The notes: generated by a model not told the origin, from the letters alone. A stretch of DNA of 64,000 nt from Mesorhizobium huakuii (GCF_014189455.1 NZ_CP050296.1:1903501-1967500); one strand, 5' to 3'. Positions 47,666-57,289 are shown, numbered from the stretch's first letter. Program-made: numbers and translations.

Positions 47666-48339
47666 TCACACCGGCGGCCGCAGCGCCGTGCGAGCGATCT
47701 GCCAGGCAGATTCGACATGGCGCCGCGCCGCGCTTCCGCTTCGTCCGGCTTGCGTCCCCGGATCGCATCCATGATCTCGTTCATCTCGGCGATCGCCGCT
47801 TCACGCCGGTTGGTCGAGACGATGGTCATGGAACGAAGCTGGTTGATGCGGACATTCAGCCCGCTGACGATTTCCCAGGCGACGCGCTTGTCGGCGGCCT
47901 CGAACAGCGCCTCGTAGAATTTGGTTGTCGCCCGCATCACCGCCGGCGGCGTCCCAGATGCCCACGCCTCGAACAGATCGGCCAGGGCGCGCTCCAGCGT
48001 CGCCAGCTGTTCGCTGGTCGCCGACAGGGCGCAGGCGCGTGCGGCAATGCCTTCGAGCAGCGCCCTGAGCTCATAGATCTCGTCGGTGCGGCCAAGGTCG
48101 GGCCTCGCCACCGCCGGCCCATGCCCAGGGATCATCTGCACGAGCCCCTCGGCTTCCAGCTGGCGCAGAACCTCGCGCACGACGGAACGGCTCACGCCAA
48201 GCTGGTCACAAAGCGGTCGCTCGACCAGCCTTTCGCCGGGCTGGAAATGGAAATCCATGATCGCCTCGCGCATGCGCTCCAGCGCTAACGTCCTCAAGGT
48301 TTTGGCGCTGCGGTCGATGCGAAGCGTGTCGTCTGGCAT
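47666..48339 (-). pseudogene. GntR-family (FCD) regulator, frameshifted at the C-terminus
   Basis: N-terminal winged helix (ERPLCDQLGVSRSVVREVLRQLEAEGLV) and FCD domain (LRALLEGIAARACALSA, VRINQLRSMTIVSTNRREAAIAEM) are intact. Near 47712-47726, in a GCG-repeat, the frame shifts by one base and as read runs on to 47518. Restoring a base gives ARRHVESAWQIARTAL and a stop at 47666, about 224 aa. Start 48339 has AGGAGG 8 bp upstream. Divergent from the gene at 48473, with a perfect palindrome over that promoter. Confidence 0.85.
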
Positions 48340-48381
48340 GTGTTGCCTCCTGCGCCGCCACAAAACAGATTCCATGCCCGG

Positions 48382-48420
48382 TTGACAAGGTACTTGGCGC
48401 TCCATAGCATGGTATACCAT
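48382..48420 (+). promoter_or_regulatory. Sigma70-like promoter with overlapping GntR-type operator
   Basis: -35 TTGACA (48382-48387), 17-bp spacer, -10 TAGCAT (48405-48410). The perfect 12-bp palindrome ATGGTATACCAT (48409-48420) covers the -10 and start region. GGTATA half-sites are known for the FadR-subfamily regulator NanR. The adjacent divergent GntR gene is the likely repressor. Confidence 0.7.
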
Positions 48421-48472
48421 AAGATGATACAGGGATCGCATGGTCCCACGACGTCGCCGACCCGAGGATTTC

Positions 48473-49060
48473 ATGCTGCCTGCCATTCGCAAGATCGTGA
48501 CCTATTCCGAGAACACGCTGATCGAAGGCGGCAAGGCTGCACCCCGACCGCTGCGCCTGATCGGGGTCGCCGCGGTGCTGACCAACCCCTGGGCCGGACG
48601 TGGCTTCACCGACGACCTTTCGCCCGAAATCCGCGCCTGTGCGCCGGTGCTGGGAGAAATCCTGACCCGCGAGATCATTGCCGCCGCCGGTTCCGGCGAG
48701 GCGATCGAGGGCTACGGCAAGGCGGCCATTTGCGGCACGTCAGGCGAGATCGAGCATGCCTCGGCGCTGATTCACACGCTGCATTTCGGCAACCATTATC
48801 GTCGCGCCGTCGGCGCCAAGACCTATCTCGCCTTCACCAATCTGCGCGGCGGGCCAAACACGCCGATCATGATCCCGTTGATGGACAAGAACGACGAAGG
48901 GCGGCGCTCGCATTACCTGACCGTGCATTTCCAGATCGGCGATGCGCCGGCGCCGGACGAGCTGGTGGTGGCGCTCGGCGCTTCGATCGGCGGCCGCCCG
49001 CATCATCGCATCGGCGATCGCTACCAGGACCTCAAGGAGCTCGGGGACGTGCATGGCTGA
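48473..49060 (+). CDS. Amino-acid synthesis (AA_synth, DUF1185) family protein
   Basis: 195 aa of the small AA_synth family, whose biochemical role is unproven. It opens with AIRKIVTYSENTLIEGGK and has LTNPWAGRGFTDDLSPEI, GEAIEGYGKAAICGTSGEIEH and RGGPNTPIMIPLMDKND. The start at 48473 fits family members and has GAGGA upstream; the ATG at 48440 is an alternative. It overlaps the next gene by 8 bp. First gene of a catabolic operon with an LLM monooxygenase. Confidence 0.85.
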   Translation: MLPAIRKIVTYSENTLIEGGKAAPRPLRLIGVAAVLTNPWAGRGFTDDLSPEIRACAPVLGEILTREIIAAAGSGEAIEGYGKAAICGTSGEIEHASALIHTLHFGNHYRRAVGAKTYLAFTNLRGGPNTPIMIPLMDKNDEGRRSHYLTVHFQIGDAPAPDELVVALGASIGGRPHHRIGDRYQDLKELGDVHG

Positions 49061-50846
49061 CGCTTCCGCATGGGCTCGACAGGGCACGGCGCCCGACGGC
49101 ACAGGCTTCATCCGCGCCGGATCGGGCACGCCGGTGCTGTTCATCCACGGCGTCGGCATGAACGCCGCGATCTGGCAGCCGCAGATCGAGCGCATGGCCG
49201 ACCGCTTCGACGTCATCGCCATCGACATGCTCGGCCACGGCCAGTCACCATTGCCGCCGCAGCATCCGGAGCTGGCCGACTACGCCGATCAGGCCATTCG
49301 TATGCTCGATCATCTCGGCCTCGACAAGGCGTTCGTCATCGGCCACTCGATGGGCGCGCTCGTTGCCCAGGAACTCGCGCTGCGTGCACCGGAGCGCGTC
49401 CGCCGCATCGTTTCCCTGAATGCCGTGTTCCGGCGCCCGCCTGAATTGGCCGAGGCCGTTCGCCAGCGTGCGGTGGCGCTCAACGGCCGCAGCGATACGG
49501 CCGGCACGGCACAGACCATCGCCCGCTGGTTCGGCGATCCGGTGCCGGCCGAGTTGGAAGCGACAGCGCATAAGACGTCATCCGCACTGAGCGCGGTCGA
49601 CCCGGAAGGCTATGCCCGCACCTATCGCCTGTTCGCGCGCGCCGACGGCGATCATGCCGACCGCCTGCCGACGCTGGCCGTACCGGCCCTGTTCATGACC
49701 GGCTCCGAGGACAGAAATTCTTCGCCGGCAATGTCGGCCGCCATGGCGCGGCTGGCGCCGCATGGCCGCTGCACAGTGCTGTCGGGCGAGAAGCACATGA
49801 TGGCGGTGGCGGCTCCCGACCTGACGACGCGCCATATCGTTGACTTCCTCGCAGAGGACGAAGCGGCCGAACACGGCACTGCGAAGACGAATGCCGGCTT
49901 CGACAGCGGCGAGTTCCGCCGTGCGCTTGGCTCCTTCCTCACCGGCGTCACCGTCGTCACCACGATCGGCCCCGAAGGCGAGCCGCGCGGTTTCACCGCC
50001 AACTCCTTCACCTCGGTGTCGCTCGATCCGCCGCTGGTGCTCGTCTGCATCGCCCACAAGGCGCTTGGCCATCCCGTCTTCGCGACCTCGAAAAGCTTCG
50101 CCATCAACGTCCTCAACGAAGGTCAGAAGGCCGCGTCCGGCATCTTTGCCTCGAAAGCCGCCGACAAATTCGCCTCGGTGGCTTGGCGGCCGGGACGGAC
50201 CGGCAGCCCCGTGCTGGACGGCTCCGTCGCGTCCTTCGACTGCGACATGGAGCGGCTGGTCGAGGCCGGCGATCATTCGATCCTCATCGGCCGCGTCCGC
50301 GATTTCGAGCACAATTCCGCGCAGCCGCTCGGCTATTGCCGCGGCGCCTATGTCGCCCCCGGCCTCAGCCAGGACGCGCTCGCCGCCACGCAGCCCGGCA
50401 CCGATGTCGGCGCCATCCTCGAAAATGGTGGCCGGATCCTGTTTCTGGAAACGGCGGACGGTTTCGAACTGCCGCGCGGCCGAGGATTGGGCTCGGCAGG
50501 CGATGGCAAGAGCCTGCGAGGGCTGCTTGCGGCAAAGGCCATCGAGGCCCAGCTCGGCTTCCTGTTCGCCGTCTGGGACGCCGGAGCTGTTTCGCGCACA
50601 CATGTCTACTATCGCGGCACGTTCGACGTGCCCGCTTCCAGCGATCGCGGCATCAGGCTCATCGAGATCGACGCGATCGAAGGATTGAAGATCGCCGATC
50701 CGGCGATCCGCTCGATGCTCGCGCGCTATGTCAGGGAATGCTCGGTGGATGCATTCGGCGTCTATGTCGGCAACGATGTCGAAGGCGAGGTCCGGCCGCT
50801 CGCCAGACCCAGCGCTTCCACCGTCAATACAGGTGACCAGCGATGA
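49053..50846 (+). CDS. Fusion of alpha/beta hydrolase and flavin reductase (plus C-terminal domain)
   Basis: One uninterrupted 597-aa frame. Residues about 1-265 are an alpha/beta hydrolase: FIHGVGMNAAIW oxyanion region, nucleophile elbow IGHSMGALVAQE, acid Asp in TGSEDRN, His in EKHMMAV. After a roughly 20-residue linker, about 285-440 form a flavin-reductase-like FMN-binding domain (RRALGSFLTGVTVVTT, GFTANSFTSVSLDPP). The last 150 residues (VGAILENGGRILFLE...YYRGTF) look Nudix-like but are unassigned. The reductase would supply reduced flavin to the LLM enzyme encoded next. Confidence 0.88.
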   Translation: MADASAWARQGTAPDGTGFIRAGSGTPVLFIHGVGMNAAIWQPQIERMADRFDVIAIDMLGHGQSPLPPQHPELADYADQAIRMLDHLGLDKAFVIGHSMGALVAQELALRAPERVRRIVSLNAVFRRPPELAEAVRQRAVALNGRSDTAGTAQTIARWFGDPVPAELEATAHKTSSALSAVDPEGYARTYRLFARADGDHADRLPTLAVPALFMTGSEDRNSSPAMSAAMARLAPHGRCTVLSGEKHMMAVAAPDLTTRHIVDFLAEDEAAEHGTAKTNAGFDSGEFRRALGSFLTGVTVVTTIGPEGEPRGFTANSFTSVSLDPPLVLVCIAHKALGHPVFATSKSFAINVLNEGQKAASGIFASKAADKFASVAWRPGRTGSPVLDGSVASFDCDMERLVEAGDHSILIGRVRDFEHNSAQPLGYCRGAYVAPGLSQDALAATQPGTDVGAILENGGRILFLETADGFELPRGRGLGSAGDGKSLRGLLAAKAIEAQLGFLFAVWDAGAVSRTHVYYRGTFDVPASSDRGIRLIEIDAIEGLKIADPAIRSMLARYVRECSVDAFGVYVGNDVEGEVRPLARPSASTVNTGDQR

Positions 50847-51880
50847 AATTCTCGCTCTTCGTGCATATGGAACGGTCGGACCTGGCCAAGCCGCATTCCG
50901 AGCTTGTAACCGAACTCGAAGAACTGGTCCTGATGGCCGAAGAAGCGGGCTTCGAGACCGCCTGGATCGGCGAGCATCACGGCATGGAATTCACCATCTC
51001 GCCCAATCCCTTCATCAACATCGCCTATCTCGCCGCCAAAACCAGCCGCATCCGCCTCGGCACCGGAACCGTGATCGCGCCCTTCTGGCACCCGATCAAG
51101 CTTGCCGGCGAAGCGGCGATGGCTGACGTCATCAGTGGCGGCCGGCTCGACATCGGCATCGCGCGCGGCGCCTACAGCTATGAATATCAGCGCATCTTTC
51201 CAGGCCTCGACGCCTGGGGCGCCGGCCAACGCATGCGCGAGATCATACCGGCGATCCGCGGCCTCTGGGACGGCGACTTCGAACTCTCCGGCGCGTTCTG
51301 GCAATTCCCTGCCACCACCTCCTCGCCCAAGCCGCTGCAGAAACCCTACCCGCCGATCTGGGTGGCGGCCCGCGACCCGAATTCGCACGATTTCGCCGTC
51401 GCCAATGGCTGCAAGGTCCAGGTGACGCCGCTGGCGTCCGGCGATGACGAGGTGACGAACCTGATGCAGCGTTTCAACGCCGCATGCGCCGCGCATCCCG
51501 AGATCGAACGGCCGGAAATCATGCTTTTGATGCACACCTTCGTCGCCGAGGACGCGGCCGACGCCGATCGCCTGACGCAGGACCTGTCGACTTTCTATTG
51601 CCAGTTCGGCGCCTGGTTCCAGAACAAGAAGCCGGTGCATCAAGGCATATTGGAACCGCTGACGGCGGACGAGATCGCGGCCATGCCGCAATACGCGCCC
51701 GACAAGATCAGGCAGAATCTGGTGATCGGCGAAGCCGACGAAGTCATCGCCCGGCTGAAAGCCTATGAGGCGCTCGGCTACGACCAGTATTCGATCTGGA
51801 TCGACAGCGGGCTTTCGCATGAGCGCAAGACCAAATCGCTGCAACTGTTCATCGACCGGGTGATGCCGGCCTTTCTCTGA
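50843..51880 (+). CDS. LLM-class flavin-dependent monooxygenase
   Basis: 345-aa luciferase-like TIM barrel using reduced flavin and oxygen. Features are AWIGEHHGMEFTISPNPF, RIRLGTGTVIAPFWHPIKLAGEAAM and GRLDIGIARGAYSYEYQRI, typical of bacterial luciferase-like oxidoreductases. ATGA overlap with the flavin reductase fusion gene supports a two-component monooxygenase. An aldehyde dehydrogenase follows, fitting oxidation of an aldehyde product. Confidence 0.92.
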   Translation: MKFSLFVHMERSDLAKPHSELVTELEELVLMAEEAGFETAWIGEHHGMEFTISPNPFINIAYLAAKTSRIRLGTGTVIAPFWHPIKLAGEAAMADVISGGRLDIGIARGAYSYEYQRIFPGLDAWGAGQRMREIIPAIRGLWDGDFELSGAFWQFPATTSSPKPLQKPYPPIWVAARDPNSHDFAVANGCKVQVTPLASGDDEVTNLMQRFNAACAAHPEIERPEIMLLMHTFVAEDAADADRLTQDLSTFYCQFGAWFQNKKPVHQGILEPLTADEIAAMPQYAPDKIRQNLVIGEADEVIARLKAYEALGYDQYSIWIDSGLSHERKTKSLQLFIDRVMPAFL

Positions 51881-51890
51881 TCGCGAGCCC

Positions 51891-53360
51891 ATGACCGACG
51901 CTGTTTTCAGGAACTTCATCGACGGCCGCTTCGACGAGCCATCCGCCGTGTTCGACAGTGTCGACCCGTCGACCGGCGCGGCCTGGGCGAAGATGCCGGC
52001 GGCGAGCGAAGCCGATGTCGACCGTGCCGTCGAGGCCGCGCACCGCGCACTGCGCTCGGACCCATGGCGAACGATGACAGCCACGGCGCGTGGAAAGCTG
52101 CTGGTCAGGCTCGGCGACCTCGTCGCCGCCAATGCCGGGCGCCTTGCCGAACTCGAGACGCGCGACACCGGCAAGATCATCCGCGAGACCCGCGCCCAGA
52201 TCGCCTATGTCGGCGACTACTACCGCTATTATGGCGGGCTCGCCGACAAGCACGAAGGCGCGCATGTGCCGATCGACAAGCCCGATCTCGATGTCACCAT
52301 CCGTCGCGAGCCGATCGGCGTCGTTGCCGCCGTGGTGCCGTGGAATTCCCAGCTCTTCCTCTCGGCCGTCAAGCTCGGTCCGGCGCTCGCCGCCGGCTGC
52401 ACCATCGTGCTCAAGGCCTCCGAGGATGGCCCGGCCCCGCTGCTCGCCTTTGCCGAACTCGTCCAGGAGGCCGGCTTTCCCTCAGGCGTCGTCAACATCC
52501 TCACCGGCTTCGGCCAGGAGTGCGGCCAGCGCCTGACCAGCCACAGGCTGGTCTCGCGCGTCGCCTTCACCGGCGGTCCGTCGACGGCGCGCGCCATCGT
52601 CAGGAACACGGCGGAGAACCTTGCCTACACCACTCTGGAACTCGGCGGCAAAAGCCCGGTCGTGGTCTTTGCCGATGCCGACCTCGACAGCGCCGCCAAC
52701 GCGGTGGTCGCCGGCATTTTCGCGGCGACTGGCCAAAGCTGCGTCGCCGGATCGCGGCTGCTGGTCGAGCGTTCGGTGAAGGATGAATTCCTTGGCAGGC
52801 TGAAGCGCAAGGCCGAGGCGATACGCATCGGCGATCCGCAGGACCCGGCGACCGAAATGGGTCCGCTCGCCACGCTGCGCCAACGCGACTGGATCGAGAA
52901 GGTGGTCGCCCAGAGCCTTGCCGCGGGCGGCATGCTGGTTACCGGCGGAACACGGCCGGCGGGCAGCGGCTTCTACTACGCACCGACCATCATCGATGCC
53001 GGCGGCAGCGACTTGCCCTGCGTGCGCGAGGAACTGTTCGGGCCGGTGCTCAGCGTGCTTGCCTTCGACACCGAGGCGCAAGCGTTGGCACTCGCCAACG
53101 ACACGCCCTTCGGCCTGGCTTCGGGTGTTTTCACCACCAATCTCGGCAAGGCGCACCGCATGGCGCGCGACATCCATGCCGGCGTTGTCTGGGTCAACAC
53201 CTATCGCGCCGTATCGCCGCTCGTTCCCTTCGGCGGCTACGGCCAGTCCGGCCTCGGCCGCGAAGGCGGGCTCGATGCCATCAGAGATTACACGCGCTCG
53301 AAATCCGTCTGGATCAACACCTCGGACGAGCCGATCCCCGATCCCTTCGTCATGCGCTGA
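51891..53360 (+). CDS. Aldehyde dehydrogenase family protein
   Basis: 489-aa NAD(P)-dependent aldehyde dehydrogenase. NAD region VVPWNSQLFLSAVKLGPALAAG, FTGGPSTARAI, general base Glu in LELGGKSPVVVF and nucleophile Cys in ATGQSCVAGSR, with the C-terminal PFGGYGQSGLGREGG. It starts 10 bp after the monooxygenase and ends 59 bp before the transporter genes. Confidence 0.94.
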   Translation: MTDAVFRNFIDGRFDEPSAVFDSVDPSTGAAWAKMPAASEADVDRAVEAAHRALRSDPWRTMTATARGKLLVRLGDLVAANAGRLAELETRDTGKIIRETRAQIAYVGDYYRYYGGLADKHEGAHVPIDKPDLDVTIRREPIGVVAAVVPWNSQLFLSAVKLGPALAAGCTIVLKASEDGPAPLLAFAELVQEAGFPSGVVNILTGFGQECGQRLTSHRLVSRVAFTGGPSTARAIVRNTAENLAYTTLELGGKSPVVVFADADLDSAANAVVAGIFAATGQSCVAGSRLLVERSVKDEFLGRLKRKAEAIRIGDPQDPATEMGPLATLRQRDWIEKVVAQSLAAGGMLVTGGTRPAGSGFYYAPTIIDAGGSDLPCVREELFGPVLSVLAFDTEAQALALANDTPFGLASGVFTTNLGKAHRMARDIHAGVVWVNTYRAVSPLVPFGGYGQSGLGREGGLDAIRDYTRSKSVWINTSDEPIPDPFVMR

Positions 53361-53419
53361 GGAGCGCGGGACGCAGGTGCACTGAGAAAAACAAGAACAG
53401 ACCAACAGAGGAGAATGAC

Positions 53420-54424
53420 ATGAAACTGATTTTGACCGGCCTGCTGGCCGGGCTGCTCACGGCGACCGCCGCCAAGGCCGATGAAATGGCGTTCACCAGC
53501 TGGGGCGGCACCACGCAGGAGGCGCAGACCAAATCCTGGGCGGCCCCGTTTGAGGCCAGCTCCGGCATCAAGGTGCTGCAGGACGGACCAACCGACTATG
53601 GCAAGCTCAAGGCCATGGTCGACGCCGGCAATGTCACCTGGGATGTCGTCGACGTGGAAATGGACTTCGCCATAAAGGCCGCCAAGGACGGGCTGCTGGA
53701 GCCGATCGACTATGCGGTCGTGCCCAAGGCCGATCTCGACCCGCGCTTCAGCAATGATCATGCCGTCGGCAGCTTCTATTATTCCTTCGTGCTCGCCTGG
53801 AACAAGGGCGCCGTCCCGGGCGAACCGGCCGGCTGGGCCGACATGTTCGACACCAAGAAGTTTCCCGGCAAACGGACCTTCTACAAATGGTCGGCGCCGG
53901 GCGTCATCGAAATCGCTTTGCTGGCCGACGGTGTGCCGGCGGACAAGCTCTATCCGCTCGATCTCGACCGTGCCTTCAAGAAACTCGACACCATCAAGTC
54001 CGATATTGTCTGGTGGGGCGGCGGTGCCGAGTCGCAGCAGCTGATCGCCTCCGGCGAGGCCGCCTTCGGCCAGCTGTGGAACGGGCGTGTCTTCGCCCTC
54101 CAGCAGGATGGCACCGATGTCGGTGTCGCCTGGAACCAGAACCTCACCGCAGCCGACGTGCTCGTCGTGCCGAAGGGTGCCAAGAACAAGGACAGCGCGA
54201 TGAAGTTCCTCGCCACCGCCACCAGCCCGGCGGGCCAGGCAAAATTCGCCGAGGCAAGCGGCTATGCGCCCATCAACACCAAGGCCAAGGCGGAGATGCC
54301 CGCCGATGCGGTCAAGGCCCTGCCAGATGCCCATGTCGAGGGCCAGATCAACCTCGACATGAACTACTGGGCCGCGCATCGCGATGAGATCGCCACGCGC
54401 TGGTATGCCTGGCAGACCAAGTAA
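53420..54424 (+). CDS. Polyamine-type ABC transporter substrate-binding protein
   Basis: 334-aa periplasmic binding protein. Signal peptide to about residue 20 (AKA-DEM), mature start MAFTSWGGTTQEAQTKSWAAPFEASSGIKV like PotD/family 1 binding proteins. It has an internal GAESQQLIASGEAAFGQLWNGRV. GAGGAGAATGAC lies before the ATG. It probably delivers the amine or related compound degraded by the upstream oxygenase and dehydrogenase. Confidence 0.92.
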   Translation: MKLILTGLLAGLLTATAAKADEMAFTSWGGTTQEAQTKSWAAPFEASSGIKVLQDGPTDYGKLKAMVDAGNVTWDVVDVEMDFAIKAAKDGLLEPIDYAVVPKADLDPRFSNDHAVGSFYYSFVLAWNKGAVPGEPAGWADMFDTKKFPGKRTFYKWSAPGVIEIALLADGVPADKLYPLDLDRAFKKLDTIKSDIVWWGGGAESQQLIASGEAAFGQLWNGRVFALQQDGTDVGVAWNQNLTAADVLVVPKGAKNKDSAMKFLATATSPAGQAKFAEASGYAPINTKAKAEMPADAVKALPDAHVEGQINLDMNYWAAHRDEIATRWYAWQTK

Positions 54425-54440
54425 CGCCGGTGCAGGTTGA

Positions 54441-54466
54441 CGGGGCGCGGCTTGCGCGCCCCGTTT
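54441..54466 (+). terminator. Hairpin attenuator after the binding-protein gene
   Basis: 9-bp stem CGGGGCGCG / CGCGCCCCG, loop GCTTG, followed by TTT. It lies in the 59-bp gap before the permease gene, comparable to the attenuators after the other binding-protein genes in this window. Confidence 0.65.
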
Positions 54467-54483
54467 CGAGACAGGACCGCTCG

Positions 54484-55344
54484 ATGCAGGGAAATTCTCT
54501 TAGACGCGGCTCCGTTGCCGGCCTGCCTGCCGGCAGCGGCAGCGCCTTGCCGGCCCTTCTCCTGGTCGGCCTGTTCTTCATCGTGCCGGTGGTCGCGCTC
54601 TTGCTGCGCAGCGTCATCGATCCTGAACCTGGCTTGCAGAACTATGCGGCACTGTTCGGTAGCGGCACCTATGTGCGGGTGTTCCTCAACACCTTCCTGG
54701 TCGCCGCCGTCGTCACTGCGGTCACCATCGTGGTGGCTTTTCCCGTGGCCTGGATGCTGGCGATCATGCCGCCCGCCCTCGGCTCGATCGTCTTCGGCAT
54801 CATCATCCTGTCGATGTGGACGAACCTTCTCACCCGCACCTATGCGTGGATGGTGCTGCTGCAGCGCACCGGGGTGATCAACAGGGCACTGATGGGTTTG
54901 GGCATCATCCATGAGCCGCTGCCGCTCATCAACAATCTGGCCGGCGTCACCATCGGCATGGTCTATATCATGCTGCCCTTCATGATCCTGCCACTGGTCG
55001 GCACTTTGCGCGCCATCGACCCGATGACGCTGCGCGCCGCAGCCCTTTGCGGCGCAAGCCCGTTCGAGGCCTTCCGCCGCATCCTCTTGCCGCTGTCGCT
55101 TCCCGGCATCGCCGCCGGCGGGCTGATGGTCTTCGTCATGTCGCTTGGCTACTTCGTGACGCCTGCCCTGCTCGGCGGCACATCGAACATGATGCTGGCC
55201 GAAATGATCGCCCAGACCGTGCAGTCGCTGCTCAACTGGGGGCTCGGCAGTGCGGCTGCCTTCGTCCTGCTTGTCGTCACCATGGCGCTGTACGCGATCC
55301 AGCTTCGCCTGGTCGGCGCCAGGCGCGCCGGCGGAGGGATCTGA
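54484..55344 (+). CDS. Polyamine-type ABC transporter permease (PotB-like)
   Basis: 286-aa inner-membrane permease with six helices and the EAA loop MTLRAAALCGASPFEAFRRILLPLSLPG. The start at 54484 follows an AGGA; an in-frame GTG at 54430 would place the start within the hairpin region. Followed by the PotC-like gene 2 bp downstream. Confidence 0.92.
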   Translation: MQGNSLRRGSVAGLPAGSGSALPALLLVGLFFIVPVVALLLRSVIDPEPGLQNYAALFGSGTYVRVFLNTFLVAAVVTAVTIVVAFPVAWMLAIMPPALGSIVFGIIILSMWTNLLTRTYAWMVLLQRTGVINRALMGLGIIHEPLPLINNLAGVTIGMVYIMLPFMILPLVGTLRAIDPMTLRAAALCGASPFEAFRRILLPLSLPGIAAGGLMVFVMSLGYFVTPALLGGTSNMMLAEMIAQTVQSLLNWGLGSAAAFVLLVVTMALYAIQLRLVGARRAGGGI

Positions 55345-55346
55345 GG

Positions 55347-56147
55347 ATGCTGCTCGACTATGACAGGCTCGGATGGCTGCGCGTGGCGCTTGTCGGCTTC
55401 ACGGCGGCGGTCGCGGCTTTCCTTTTGCTGCCGGTGGTCTTCATCGTGCTCCTGTCATTCGGCTCTTCGCGCTGGCTGGCCTTCCCGCCGCCCGGCTGGA
55501 CGCTGAAATGGTACCAGCAATTGCTGGCCGACCCGAGTTGGATCGATGCCGCGCTGACCAGCGCCCGAATTGCCGCCATGGCCGCCATCCTCGCCGTCGT
55601 CATCGGCCTGTTCGCCTCCTTCAGCCTGGTCAGGGGCGAGTTTCGCGGACGCCAGGTCCTGCGCGGACTGCTGTTGACGCCGATGGTGCTGCCGGTGGTC
55701 GTGTTCGCCATCGCCATCTACGCCTTCTTCCTGCGCATCGGCCTCGCCGGCACCACGGTCGGCTTCGTCATCGCCCACACCATCCTGGCACTGCCTTTCG
55801 CCATCATCCCGATCACCGCGGCGCTCGAGGGTTTTGACAAATCCATCGAGGACGCGGCCATCGTCTGCGGCGCCAGCCCGCTGCAGGCACGGTTGAGGAT
55901 CACCTTGCCGTCGATCAGGATCGGGATCTTCTCGGCGGCGATCTTTTCCTTCCTGGCCTCATGGGACGAGGTCGTGGTGGCGATCTTCATGGCAAGCCCG
56001 ACCTTGCAAACCTTGCCGGTGAAGATCTGGGGCAGCCTGCGCGCCGACCTCAGCCCGGTCGTTGCCGCCGCCTCCAGCCTGCTCGTCGGCCTGACGCTCT
56101 GCCTGATGATCGTGACCGCACTCCTTCGCAGAAAATTGTCCAGATGA
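55347..56147 (+). CDS. Polyamine-type ABC transporter permease (PotC-like)
   Basis: 266-aa permease: six helices, EAA loop SIEDAAIVCGASPLQARLRITLPSIRIG, and the region FSFLASWDEVVVAIFM typical of PotC-type permeases. The start at 55347 follows GAGG. The stop overlaps the ATPase start (ATGA). Confidence 0.92.
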   Translation: MLLDYDRLGWLRVALVGFTAAVAAFLLLPVVFIVLLSFGSSRWLAFPPPGWTLKWYQQLLADPSWIDAALTSARIAAMAAILAVVIGLFASFSLVRGEFRGRQVLRGLLLTPMVLPVVVFAIAIYAFFLRIGLAGTTVGFVIAHTILALPFAIIPITAALEGFDKSIEDAAIVCGASPLQARLRITLPSIRIGIFSAAIFSFLASWDEVVVAIFMASPTLQTLPVKIWGSLRADLSPVVAAASSLLVGLTLCLMIVTALLRRKLSR

Positions 56148-57289
56148 CCCGACCCTTCCTGTCGATACGCGCGGTGAGAAAGACGTTCGGCGCCTTCGTC
56201 GCCGTCCACGACGTCACCATCGATCTGCCCAAGGGGGAGTTCCTGACGTTCCTCGGCCCGTCGGGCTCCGGCAAGTCGACCACGCTCTACGCCATCGCCG
56301 GTTTCCAGGATCCGAGCTCGGGCGATGTGCTGCTGGAGGACAGGTCGCTGCTTTCGGTGCCGTCGCACAAGCGCAACATCGGCATGGTTTTCCAGCGCTA
56401 CACGCTGTTTCCGCATCTGAGCGTCGCCGAGAATGTCGCCTTTCCGCTGCGCGTGCGGCGCCGGCCGGATGGCGAGGTCAAGCGCAAGGTTGCCGACATG
56501 CTGGCGCTGGTGCGCCTCGAAAACTTCGCCGACCGTTATCCGGGCGCGCTGTCTGGCGGCCAGCAGCAGCGCGTGGCGCTTGCCCGCGCGCTCGCCTACG
56601 ACCCGCCGATCCTTTTGATGGACGAGCCGCTGTCGGCGCTCGACAAGAAACTGCGCCAGGAAATCCAGGCCGAGATCCGCCGCATCCACCGCGAGACGGG
56701 CGTCACCATCCTCTATGTCACGCACGACCAGGAGGAGGCGCTGCATCTTTCGGATCGCATCGCTCTGTTCAGGGAAGGCCGCATCGAACAGATCGGCACC
56801 GGCGAGGATCTTTATCTTCGGCCGGCGAGCGAGTTCGTTGCCGGCTTCATCGGCAACTCGAATTTCCTGCCGGCCGAGCATTTGCAAACCACGGGCGGTG
56901 CTTCAACGATCCGCCTGGCCGACGGCTCGATCGTGACCGGCGTCAAGACGACAACGCCCTTCGGCCAAGGCCAGAAGGTCCGGCTGATGGTCCGCCCGGA
57001 AGCCTTCCGCCTCACGCCGGGACCGGCGAACGCGGCATTGGCCGTCGAGATCGTCGATACCGCCTTTTTCGGTGACCGCCGCCGCGTCGTGGCGCGCCTG
57101 GCCGGCGGCGACGAGATCGATGTCAGGCCAACCTCTGACGCGGAGGGGCGGACAGCGCCATTGCATCAGGTCAGCGCATCTTTTTCGATCCCGCTTCGGC
57201 GTTCCTGTTCCCGGCCTGATGGCCGCAAACCTTCCGCGGGAGTCGGATTGCGACTGATCCTCCCGCAGCGGTCGCTCAGTCGGCGTTGA
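56144..57289 (+). CDS. Polyamine-type ABC transporter ATPase (PotA-like), frameshifted at the very end
   Basis: ATPase with Walker A GPSGSGKST, Q-loop VFQRYTLFPHLSV, signature [15 protein letters not shown], Walker B ILLMDEPLSALDKK and a TOBE-type C-terminal region (RLMVRPEAFRLTP). After PLHQ the reading becomes non-homologous and runs to 57289. Adding one G in the GG at about 57156 gives HQGQRIFFDPASAFLFPA and a stop at 57217-57219, a normal 358-aa protein. The core enzyme is unaffected either way. Convergent with the DeoR gene. Confidence 0.9.
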   Translation: MTRPFLSIRAVRKTFGAFVAVHDVTIDLPKGEFLTFLGPSGSGKSTTLYAIAGFQDPSSGDVLLEDRSLLSVPSHKRNIGMVFQRYTLFPHLSVAENVAFPLRVRRRPDGEVKRKVADMLALVRLENFADRYPGALSGGQQQRVALARALAYDPPILLMDEPLSALDKKLRQEIQAEIRRIHRETGVTILYVTHDQEEALHLSDRIALFREGRIEQIGTGEDLYLRPASEFVAGFIGNSNFLPAEHLQTTGGASTIRLADGSIVTGVKTTTPFGQGQKVRLMVRPEAFRLTPGPANAALAVEIVDTAFFGDRRRVVARLAGGDEIDVRPTSDAEGRTAPLHQVSASFSIPLRRSCSRPDGRKPSAGVGLRLILPQRSLSRR

